Below, piece after piece: positions 1-5,908 of a stretch of DNA of 6,418 bases; position 1 is the stretch's first letter; every line of letters begins with the position of its first letter. A program made the translations under genes and the position numbers. The DNA comes from an uncultured Bacteroidales bacterium (GTDB lineage: Bacteria > Bacteroidota > Bacteroidia > Bacteroidales > P3): contig CAMWTX010000090.1 of the NCBI GenBank assembly GCA_947177315.1, positions 1 through 6,418 of the forward strand. The letters are read 5' to 3'. The notes under the pieces are model-generated. The model saw only the letters and a list, made by a program, of their open reading frames with translations. It was not told where the DNA came from and made no database searches.

Positions 1-936
1 ATCGAAGCGTTTTCCGATGGTTACACCGATGCGTTTGGCCTTGCCGTTGCGGTTCATGAAAGCATAGCGGTCGTTGGAGCCCTGCATCTTGAGGATGGCG
101 ATGGCCGGGGCTACCACGGCTTCCGACTGGCTCACGGCAAATTCAATCGTGGCGAACATGCCCGGGCGCAGTTCTTCCTTGGCGTTGGGAATCTGCACTT
201 CTACCGAGAACGTGCGGGAAGCGGGGTCGATGGTGGGATAGACAATCTTTACCTTGCCTTCAAACACGCGGTCGGGAAAGATGGAACACTTGAGCGTTAC
301 GTTCGAGCCTTCCTTCACTTGCAGGAAGTATTGTTCGGAAAGGTTTACATAAGCCTTGAGCGGATTGATCTTTTCGAGCGCGATGATGGAGGGTTTGGAA
401 GCTCCGCCGAAAGCTCCGCCGGTGTACATTTCACCGTCTTCGAAGTATTTGCCCGTGATGATGCCGTCGAAAGGCGCCACCATACGTGTGTTTTCGCGCA
501 GGAACTCCAGGTTGGTCTTGGTTACCTCGTATTGGGTTACGGCCTGGTCGTATGCCTGTTGGCTGATACTGTTGGTCTTCTTGAGCTTCACGGCACGGTT
601 GTATTCGGTCTTGATGTTCTCGAACTGGGCTTCGGTCTGGCGCAGTTGCGTCTTGTCCATTTCCACCAGGAGTTGACCTTTCTTAACCCGGTCGCCCACT
701 TCCACGTAAATCTTCTGGATACGTCCGGCGGTGGCGGGAGCGTAGAATACCTGTTCGTCGGCCTGCAGGTTGGCGGCATAGTCCAGCGTGCGGGCTATCT
801 TCGTCTTTTCGAGTTTCTGCACTTTAACCGGAATGCGGGTTTCTTCTTGTTGTTGCGCGGTCTGTTCGTTTTTCTTCGAGCCGCAGGAAGTCAGGACGGC
901 CAGCGCGGCGATTCCCAACAAAGTTTTCTTTATCAT
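1..936 (-). CDS. RND efflux periplasmic adaptor (membrane fusion) lipoprotein, C-terminus cut by window edge
   Basis: This is the HlyD/AcrA-type adaptor that links an inner-membrane RND pump to an outer-membrane channel. The frame is open from ATG at 936 to position 1, giving 312 residues; the family is usually about 350-400, so only the last part is missing. The N-terminus is MIKKTLLGIAALAVLTSCGS, a lipoprotein signal with lipobox LTSC and acylated Cys18. Residues 71-94 (GRIQKIYVEVGDRVKKGQLL and following) form the first half of the biotinyl-lipoyl-like domain. Residues about 95-147 are a short alpha-helical hairpin, and 151-175 (MVAPFDGIITGKYFEDGE) close the lipoyl domain. Residues 190-270 fit the beta-barrel, with the family signature RPGMFATIEF at 257-266. 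The start is preceded by an A-rich stretch without a Shine-Dalgarno sequence, as is common in Bacteroidota. It lies 41 nt after the TolC-type gene on the same strand, so cotranscription is likely. The substrate cannot be told from the sequence. Confidence 0.93.
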   Translation of the reverse strand, partial: MIKKTLLGIAALAVLTSCGSKKNEQTAQQQEETRIPVKVQKLEKTKIARTLDYAANLQADEQVFYAPATAGRIQKIYVEVGDRVKKGQLLVEMDKTQLRQTEAQFENIKTEYNRAVKLKKTNSISQQAYDQAVTQYEVTKTNLEFLRENTRMVAPFDGIITGKYFEDGEMYTGGAFGGASKPSIIALEKINPLKAYVNLSEQYFLQVKEGSNVTLKCSIFPDRVFEGKVKIVYPTIDPASRTFSVEVQIPNAKEELRPGMFATIEFAVSQSEAVVAPAIAILKMQGSNDRYAFMNRNGKAKRIGVTIGKRFD

Positions 937-977
937 GGTATTTTAATTTTTTCGGGTGAGTGATATAAAAGGTCTGT

Positions 978-2312
978 TTACGGAAGTTCGTTGTAAAGTT
1001 TGAGCAGTTCCGTCTGAGCCTGCAACAGGTCGAGGCAGGCGGAGGTGTAGTTGTTGGCCGCCCCCAAGTAGTTGTTGTTGGCTTGTGTCAGGTCAAGGCT
1101 CGAAATGGCACCCACTTCGAATTTGGCCTGATAGTGCCCCAAAACGCTTTTGGCAACTTCCATGTTGTCTTTCTGCAATTTGAAGTTTTCGCTTGCATTC
1201 TGGAGATTGTATTTGTATTGGGCTTCCTGCAAGTGCAGCTGGTCTTCCAACAGGCTTTTGTTGAGCCGCGTCTGTTGCAGGCTTATTTTGGCCTGGCTGA
1301 TTTTCGAGGCACGTTGCAAACCGCCGAAGATAGGCACGTTGAGGCTCACGGTGGCGGTATGCGGAAAATTCATGAAACCGCCCTTGATGATTTGGTATTG
1401 GAAATTATATCCTGCGCTGAGCGAGGGAACGCAGGCCATATACGCGGAAGTGAGCGATTTCTGCTGTATCTTTTCCTGGGTCAGTGTGGCTTGGTAGCTG
1501 AGGTTTTCGTTTACGTCCAGATCCTTGAACGCCCATTCGGAGAACACTTCCACATTGAGAAAGCGTTCGAGCGGTTCGGTCAGAATCAAAGGAGTGCCGG
1601 CCTTGACCCCAAGCTGGATGCGGAGCAGGTTGTAGTTCACATCCACGGTGCGTTCCATGGCGAGTTTGGAGTTGTTCAGTTGGCCCACGGTAATGCGGAG
1701 CTGATCCACATCGCTGATTTCCAAAGCTCCGGCATCGTACATGTTTTGGGTATGCTTGAGTATGTCCTGCATGTTCTTGAGGTTCTCGTCCAAGATGCGC
1801 AGCAGGTGTTCGCAAACCAAAATGGTGTAGTACGAATTATATACCGTGCTTTTGATTTCCAAAGAACTGATATCGGTTTGCTGTTCGGCCAATTTGCGGG
1901 CTATCTTGGAGGTTTGGATGCCCACAATCCACTGGCCGCTGAAATTCCATTGTACGGAAGCGACCAGATTCAGGTTGTCGTCCATGGTGATTTTGCCGGG
2001 CATATTGCCTAACGACACTGACTGATTAAAGTAGGTGGAGTAGCCCAGGCTTCCGTTAACTTGGGGGATGCCCGCCGAAGCGGCTTCCATTACCTTTTTC
2101 TTATATAACGCGATATCCAGCTGGGATGCCTGCAGGCTTTTGTTGTGTTCGAGCGCGAAGTCAACGGCATCCTCCAAACTCAGATGCAGGGGAGCGTCGG
2201 TGGCTTCCTCCGGAACGGTTTGGTCGGAGCGCTGTTCCTGCGCACGCGATAACGGCGATAACGACCACAAGCCAATCGTTATCAAACCGAGAATGATGGT
2301 TTTTCTTTTCAT
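978..2312 (-). CDS. TolC-family outer-membrane efflux channel
   Basis: This 444-residue protein matches the outer-membrane factor (OEP) family, which forms trimeric channels that carry efflux or secretion substrates across the outer membrane. Residues 1-24 are a Sec signal peptide (MKRK, a hydrophobic core, then SRA before the predicted cut). There is no lipobox cysteine, unlike OprM-type members. The first OEP repeat starts at 42-60 (LHLSLEDAVDFALEHNKSL), with the strand motif PQVNGSLGYS at 83-92. The second repeat starts near 272 and has VPIFGG at 326-331, then long helices and GAISSLDLTQANNNYL at 401-416. This repeat of two strand-plus-helix halves is the TolC pattern, and the length is normal. 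The start is supported by a purine-rich AAAAAGAAG directly before the ATG. The gene lies 77 nt after tetR and 41 nt before the adaptor gene, so it is the exit duct of the same tripartite pump. The small gaps and the lack of a TAnnTTTG promoter in them favour one operon. Confidence 0.94.
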   Translation of the reverse strand: MKRKTIILGLITIGLWSLSPLSRAQEQRSDQTVPEEATDAPLHLSLEDAVDFALEHNKSLQASQLDIALYKKKVMEAASAGIPQVNGSLGYSTYFNQSVSLGNMPGKITMDDNLNLVASVQWNFSGQWIVGIQTSKIARKLAEQQTDISSLEIKSTVYNSYYTILVCEHLLRILDENLKNMQDILKHTQNMYDAGALEISDVDQLRITVGQLNNSKLAMERTVDVNYNLLRIQLGVKAGTPLILTEPLERFLNVEVFSEWAFKDLDVNENLSYQATLTQEKIQQKSLTSAYMACVPSLSAGYNFQYQIIKGGFMNFPHTATVSLNVPIFGGLQRASKISQAKISLQQTRLNKSLLEDQLHLQEAQYKYNLQNASENFKLQKDNMEVAKSVLGHYQAKFEVGAISSLDLTQANNNYLGAANNYTSACLDLLQAQTELLKLYNELP

Positions 2313-2366
2313 CTTCTTTTTATTGGAAATTTCGGTTTATATTCTTTCTTGCTGTTTTCTTGCGTG

Positions 2367-2402
2367 AACCGGAGTCCACGCTCCCGGTTTTATTTCCGGG
2401 AG
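2367..2402 (-). promoter_or_regulatory. Two mutually exclusive hairpins at the end of tetR
   Basis: Read on the minus strand, three segments share complementarity. Arm 1, CTCCCGG (2402-2396), lies in the last tetR codons. Arm 2, CCGGGAG (2387-2381), follows the stop codon. Arm 3, CTCCGGTT (2374-2367), comes next. Arm 2 pairs perfectly with arm 1 (7 bp, 8-nt loop holding the stop codon) or, extended to AACCGGGAG, with arm 3 (8 bp with one bulged G, 6-nt loop). No U-run follows arm 3 on the minus strand, so it is not a classical terminator. It may be a processing, stability or coupling element (inference). Confidence 0.4.
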
Positions 2403-3040
2403 GTGAAATATGGGCTGTTTTTCTTGAACTTGTCAAGCTCCTCGATGCCTTTTTGGGTCGCCACGCTGCGGATTACGTTTTCTGTAACGGTATAAACGAT
2501 GTCCTTGAGCGGAAACCTGAGTTCGTCCCGTTTTTCCGGGTCGCGGAGCAGGCAGAACTGTTCGCACAGCAGCCAGATCTGCATGTCCGAATCGATGTCT
2601 TTCCGAAAGATGCCTTCGGCCTGGCCTTTCTGAACCACCATCGAGTAGAACTTTTGGATAAAGCTTTCAAAATGCCTGGCAACCTTATCGAACACTACGG
2701 GGTGATATTTCTTGAGGTCGAACATATTGGCGGGCAACAGGCCCTGCTGCACCTGCAAAAAGTGTTCCACCGTGCCGAAAAGAATCTGAATCGCGGATAC
2801 GGGCTGGATTTTCTTCTTGATGCTCTCAAAGTCGAAATCCTGATGCCGCATCATAAAGACCGCTTCCACCAACTGCTCCTTGTTTTCAAAGTATTGGTAG
2901 AGCGTTTTCTTCGACATGTTCAGATGCCGGCAGATATCGTCCATCGAGGTGCTGCGCAATCCGTATTTGAGGAACAGATCCGAGATCTGTTCGAGCATCT
3001 GCGGGTTAGGCGGCAGTGAATCTTTTCTTTCGGTACTCAT
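2390..3040 (-). CDS. TetR/AcrR-family transcriptional repressor of the efflux operon
   Basis: This 216-residue protein has the normal TetR-family length. The N-terminal DNA-binding domain spans about 13-60. The helix-turn-helix lies at 31-50 (TSMDDICRHLNMSKKTLYQY), followed by the usual YFENKEQLVEAVF helix. The rest, about 65-216, is a helical ligand-binding and dimerisation domain that diverges too much to suggest a ligand. It is the first gene of a minus-strand operon with a TolC-type channel and an RND adaptor, the standard position for a local repressor of a pump (inference). Met1 was chosen because a well-placed promoter lies just upstream; Met15 is a possible but less likely alternative. 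There is no Shine-Dalgarno sequence. Inverted repeats in its leader (3048-3075), on its promoter (3101-3115) and inside its own 5' coding part (2972-2992) are candidate operator sites. The last codons overlap one arm of a hairpin at the stop codon. Confidence 0.93.
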   Translation of the reverse strand: MSTERKDSLPPNPQMLEQISDLFLKYGLRSTSMDDICRHLNMSKKTLYQYFENKEQLVEAVFMMRHQDFDFESIKKKIQPVSAIQILFGTVEHFLQVQQGLLPANMFDLKKYHPVVFDKVARHFESFIQKFYSMVVQKGQAEGIFRKDIDSDMQIWLLCEQFCLLRDPEKRDELRFPLKDIVYTVTENVIRSVATQKGIEELDKFKKNSPYFTSRK

Positions 3041-3047
3041 GACACAA

Positions 3048-3075
3048 GGAAACGTTTTTTTTTTGAATCGTTTCC
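3048..3075. promoter_or_regulatory. 28-bp inverted repeat, candidate TetR operator
   Basis: GGAAACG (3048-3054) and CGTTTCC (3069-3075) are perfect 7-bp inverted arms separated by 14 nt that include a run of ten T. The element lies between the tetR -7 box and the tetR start codon and covers the predicted transcription start. That position and overall size suit a self-repressing TetR protein. In RNA it could also form a hairpin at the very 5' end of the tetR message, with an A-rich loop, ending 7 nt before the ATG. Confidence 0.5.
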
Positions 3076-3080
3076 GCGGG

Positions 3081-3110
3081 CAAAGGTAGTTTTTTCTTTT
3101 AAAACTGCAA
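3081..3110 (-). promoter_or_regulatory. Bacteroidota-type promoter of the tetR efflux operon
   Basis: The minus strand reads TACCTTTG at 3088-3081, a full match to the -7 consensus TAnnTTTG of the Bacteroidota primary sigma factor. Nineteen nt upstream is TTG (3110-3108), fitting the short -33 element TTTG in three of four bases at the proper spacing. The transcript should start near 3075, leaving a leader of about 35 nt before the tetR ATG. The start point is inferred from typical spacing, not measured. Confidence 0.72.
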
Positions 3111-3115
3111 GTTTT
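3101..3115. promoter_or_regulatory. 15-bp perfect palindrome on the tetR -33 element
   Basis: AAAACT (3101-3106) and AGTTTT (3110-3115) are perfect inverted arms around GCA. The centre overlaps the TTG taken as the -33 element of the tetR promoter, so a bound protein would block polymerase. The arms are AT-rich and lie in an AT-rich spacer, so chance is a real alternative. They do not resemble the arms of the 28-bp repeat. Confidence 0.35.
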
Positions 3116-3170
3116 TGCTGCTACTTTTCTTTGTGCAAGAACCCACCTTCGTGGTTTGGCATAAATAATA

Positions 3171-3178
3171 TACCTTTG
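3171..3178 (+). promoter_or_regulatory. -7 element of the dnaG-coaX promoter
   Basis: TACCTTTG matches the Bacteroidota TAnnTTTG consensus fully and is identical to the element found on the other strand for tetR. The best -33 candidate at proper distance is TTCG (3148-3151, 19-nt spacer), one mismatch from TTTG. Given usual spacing, transcription would start at about 3183-3185, on or next to the dnaG ATG, implying a message with almost no leader. Confidence 0.62.
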
Positions 3179-3184
3179 TCCTCT

Positions 3185-5161
3185 ATGGCATTCCGAATCC
3201 CGGACGACACCAAACGCGCTATTATCGAAGCCGCGCGTATCGACGAAGTGGTCGGTGAATTCGTATCGCTCAAGAAACGCGGTGCGAACTATCTGGGATT
3301 ATGCCCGTTCCACCAGGAAAAAACTCCTTCGTTCATCGTTTCTCCCGCCAAAGGCATCTTTAAATGTTTCGGCTGCGGCAAAGGCGGCGACTCGGTGAGC
3401 TTCCTCATGGAACACGAGCATTTCGACTATGTGGAAGCCCTCCGCTATCTGGCTCAGAAGTACAGCATCGAAATCAAGGAACAGGAGCTTACCCCTGAGC
3501 AGGCCAAGGCGGAGAACGAGCGTGAATCGCTCTACCACGTTACCCAATATGCTTCCGAATACTTTGTAAAGAACCTTTGGGATACCGAAGATGGCCGCAA
3601 TATCGGGCTTTCGTATTTTCGGGAACGCCGCTTTACCGATGCCATCATCAAGCAGTTCCAGTTGGGATATTGTACCGAAAGCTGGGATGCCTTTACCCAA
3701 TCGGCCTTGAAAGCCGGTTACGACAAGAAATTCTTGGTGCAGAGCGGGCTCACCATCGAGAAAGAAGATACCGGCAAACTCTACGACCGTTTCCGCGGCA
3801 GGGTCATCTTCCCGATACACAGCCTTTCGGGGCGTGTGCTGGGTTTCGGCGGGCGGATTCTGTCGAGCGACAAGACCAAGGCCAAATACGTCAATTCCCC
3901 CGAATCGGAGATTTACCACAAGAGCAACGTTCTCTATGCCATTCCCTTTGCCAAGCGCGAAATCGTGGCGCAAGACATGGCGTATATGGTGGAAGGCTAC
4001 GCCGACGTTATCTCCATGCACCAGGCCGGCATCACCAATGTGGTGGCATCTTCCGGAACCTCGCTTACCGAAGACCAGATAAAGCTTATCTCGCACTTTA
4101 CCAAGAACCTTACCTTGCTCTACGACGGCGATCCGGCCGGTATCAAGGCTTCCTTGCGCGGTATCGACATGGTGCTGGCCAAGGATATGAACGTGCGTGT
4201 GGTGCTCCTGCCCGACGGCCAGGACCCCGACGACTTTGCACGCGCCCATCCCACCGAGGAGATTCTGGCATATTTGAAAACGAACGCGGTGGATTTCATC
4301 ACGTTCAAGACCCGTTTGTTGTTGGCCGATGCCGGCAGCGACCCGATTAAGCGCGCCGAGCTTATCGACAATATCCTCACCAGCATTTCGGTGATCCCCG
4401 ACGAGATAAAACGGGCGGTGTATGTGCAGGAATGCAGCCGCTTGCTGGGTATCGCCGAGGCAGACCTCTATCAGAAGCTCAACCGCATATTCCGCAACGA
4501 TTTTCAGAAACAGCACAAGGGAGAGGCGGCACCGCTGCCCGAACCTCCCGCGCAACAGCTGCAGAGCGAGGAAGAGCTACGCGAATCGGAAGCGCAGGCG
4601 TGGCAGGAAACCTTGGAACGCGAGCTCATGCGCCTTTTGGTGAACCACGGCAAGACGGTTACCCGTCAGCCCTACACGAATCAGGACAATGTGGAAGAAC
4701 AGCAGGTACTGCCTGTATGCGCCTATATCGTAACCGAATTGCAGCAAGACGAACTTACGTTTGCCGATCCGCTCAAGAACCGTCTTTTCTCTATCTTTGC
4801 CTCTTCCTACGACAAAGGCGAGATACCCTCTGCGGAAGATCTGCTGTTGAGCGAGGAACCTGATCTGCGGGCCATGGTGGCTGATCTGTCGGCATCACGC
4901 TACGAAATCAGCAAGGTATGGGAAGCCAAGAACATCTACGTGCATACCGAGCAGAACCACGGGCCTGTGCTGGATGCGGCCGTGATGCAGGCGGTGCAGA
5001 ATTTCAGGCTCAAGCACGTTAAGGAATTGATAGAAAAGATAAATGTCCGCATCAAGGAAACGCAGGACGAGGCGGCCTTGATGGAACTGCTCAAAACGAA
5101 AAAAAATCTGGACCGGATAAAGAGCCTGCTTTCGGGCATGCTTCGGCGTGTGGTCTGTTGA
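3185..5161 (+). CDS. dnaG: DNA primase DnaG
   Basis: DnaG synthesises the short RNA primers for chromosome replication, acting with the replicative helicase at the fork. The protein has 658 residues, normal for the family. The N-terminal zinc-binding domain carries CPFH and CFGC, giving ligands Cys40, His43, Cys61 and Cys64, in the typical setting LGLCPFHQEKTPSF and FKCFGCGKGGD. The catalytic core has DRFRGRVIFPI at 201-211. Its TOPRIM fold shows the metal-binding acidic residues Glu270 (VEGYADV), Asp314 and Asp316 (YDGDPAG), and the DGQDPDD loop at 344-350. A low-complexity P/Q/E linker at about 445-475 leads to a diverged helical C-terminal region that should bind helicase. The start at 3185 (MAFRIPDDTK) matches the family's N-terminus. 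An in-frame TTG at 3131 would add 18 residues but lies upstream of the promoter's -7 box, so it is rejected. There is no Shine-Dalgarno sequence. It is the first gene of the cluster with coaX. Confidence 0.97.
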   Translation: MAFRIPDDTKRAIIEAARIDEVVGEFVSLKKRGANYLGLCPFHQEKTPSFIVSPAKGIFKCFGCGKGGDSVSFLMEHEHFDYVEALRYLAQKYSIEIKEQELTPEQAKAENERESLYHVTQYASEYFVKNLWDTEDGRNIGLSYFRERRFTDAIIKQFQLGYCTESWDAFTQSALKAGYDKKFLVQSGLTIEKEDTGKLYDRFRGRVIFPIHSLSGRVLGFGGRILSSDKTKAKYVNSPESEIYHKSNVLYAIPFAKREIVAQDMAYMVEGYADVISMHQAGITNVVASSGTSLTEDQIKLISHFTKNLTLLYDGDPAGIKASLRGIDMVLAKDMNVRVVLLPDGQDPDDFARAHPTEEILAYLKTNAVDFITFKTRLLLADAGSDPIKRAELIDNILTSISVIPDEIKRAVYVQECSRLLGIAEADLYQKLNRIFRNDFQKQHKGEAAPLPEPPAQQLQSEEELRESEAQAWQETLERELMRLLVNHGKTVTRQPYTNQDNVEEQQVLPVCAYIVTELQQDELTFADPLKNRLFSIFASSYDKGEIPSAEDLLLSEEPDLRAMVADLSASRYEISKVWEAKNIYVHTEQNHGPVLDAAVMQAVQNFRLKHVKELIEKINVRIKETQDEAALMELLKTKKNLDRIKSLLSGMLRRVVC

Positions 5162-5164
5162 GAT

Positions 5165-5908
5165 ATGCAACATAAGTTAGTGATAGACATAGGTAACACG
5201 CTTACCAAACTGGGCGTGTTCAACGGCAAGCGCCTGCTTTGCACCCGATGGTACGAGGCTGTTACACCGCAGGATATTGAGGAAGTGCGTCAGAAATATC
5301 CGGGGCTGGACGCGGCTATCGTGTGCACGGTGGCGCGTGAGCCGGTTTTTCTGGCCAAGGCCTTGGCTAACTTTCCGTATTTCATCGACTGGCAGTCGTA
5401 CCGCCCCGATTTGAAGATTCCGGTAAGCCTGCGCTACAAGAACCCCGAGACTTTGGGGCGAGACCGTATCGCGGTGGCTTCGGCGGTGGCATCCCTGTAT
5501 CCGGGCGAGAACGTGCTGTGCATCGTGTTCGGTTCCTGCGTCACCTATAATGTGGTGGATAATCAAGCCTGCTTTTTGGGCGGAGCGATTTCGCCGGGTC
5601 TGAACATGCGGCTGCGCGCCATGCACCGCTTTACCGAAGCCCTGCCGATGGTGGATATCCGCCAGGAACGCGACACGGAATGTATCGACAACACGCAGAC
5701 GGCACTTTACAGCGGTGCCTTGGATGGTTTGCGCTACGAGGTGCAGGGCTATGTGGAACGCTATCGGAAACGTTTTCCCGACCTTAAGATCGTGCTTACC
5801 GGAGGCAATGCCGGTTATTTTGAAAAGTCCTTTAATTATCGGATATTTGCTCACCAGAATTTGGTCCTGAGAGGGCTCAACGAAATTTTAGATTTAAATG
5901 GCAGGTAA
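5165..5908 (+). CDS. coaX: Type III pantothenate kinase CoaX with an altered active-site motif
   Basis: CoaX phosphorylates pantothenate with ATP in the cytoplasm, the first committed step of coenzyme A synthesis. The 247-residue length is normal. Family marks are the phosphate-binding motif DIGNT at 8-12 with Lys15, GRDR at 98-101 with the conserved catalytic-type Asp100, FLGGAISPGL at 137-146, RLRAMHRFTEALP at 149-161, NTQTALYSGALDG at 176-188 and LTGGNA at 211-216. One motif is odd. Where the family usually reads DAGTxxTYD, this protein has VFGSCVTYN at 121-129, so both aspartates are lost (Val121, Asn129) and Thr is Ser124. The surrounding frame is clean, so this is not a frameshift. The enzyme could be active with changed cation or nucleotide binding, or be impaired. 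The ATG lies 3 nt after the dnaG stop without a strong ribosome site, which suggests translation coupled to dnaG. Confidence 0.9.
   Translation: MQHKLVIDIGNTLTKLGVFNGKRLLCTRWYEAVTPQDIEEVRQKYPGLDAAIVCTVAREPVFLAKALANFPYFIDWQSYRPDLKIPVSLRYKNPETLGRDRIAVASAVASLYPGENVLCIVFGSCVTYNVVDNQACFLGGAISPGLNMRLRAMHRFTEALPMVDIRQERDTECIDNTQTALYSGALDGLRYEVQGYVERYRKRFPDLKIVLTGGNAGYFEKSFNYRIFAHQNLVLRGLNEILDLNGR

Noticed and set aside
1083..2012. Long plus-strand open frame (309 codons) opposite the TolC-type gene
   Set aside because: It is antisense to a well-supported channel gene with clear family motifs. Its protein has no signal, domain or start context. The plus-strand frames at 319-963 and 2360-3019 are rejected for the same reason.
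2367..2395. Plus-strand rho-independent terminator (stem at 2367-2389 followed by TTTATTT)
   Set aside because: No plus-strand gene ends here; the neighbouring genes are read on the minus strand, where no U-run follows the stem.
3139..3157. Imperfect hairpin with CCAC/GTGG core upstream of dnaG
   Set aside because: The stem is only four base pairs before a mismatch, too weak to support as an operator or RNA structure.
3131..3184. Upstream TTG start extending DnaG by 18 residues
   Set aside because: The extension covers the -7 box, has no family likeness and no ribosome site. The protein from 3185 begins as expected for DnaG.
3299..4555. Long open frame (418 codons) on the minus strand inside dnaG
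   Set aside because: It lies wholly antisense to a clear DNA primase, has a composition rich in H, G and V typical of reverse-strand translation, and shows no recognisable domain or promoter.
5177..5854. Minus-strand open frame (225 codons) opposite coaX
   Set aside because: CoaX has family motifs along its whole length in the plus frame. The reverse frame has none and looks like a codon-bias artefact.
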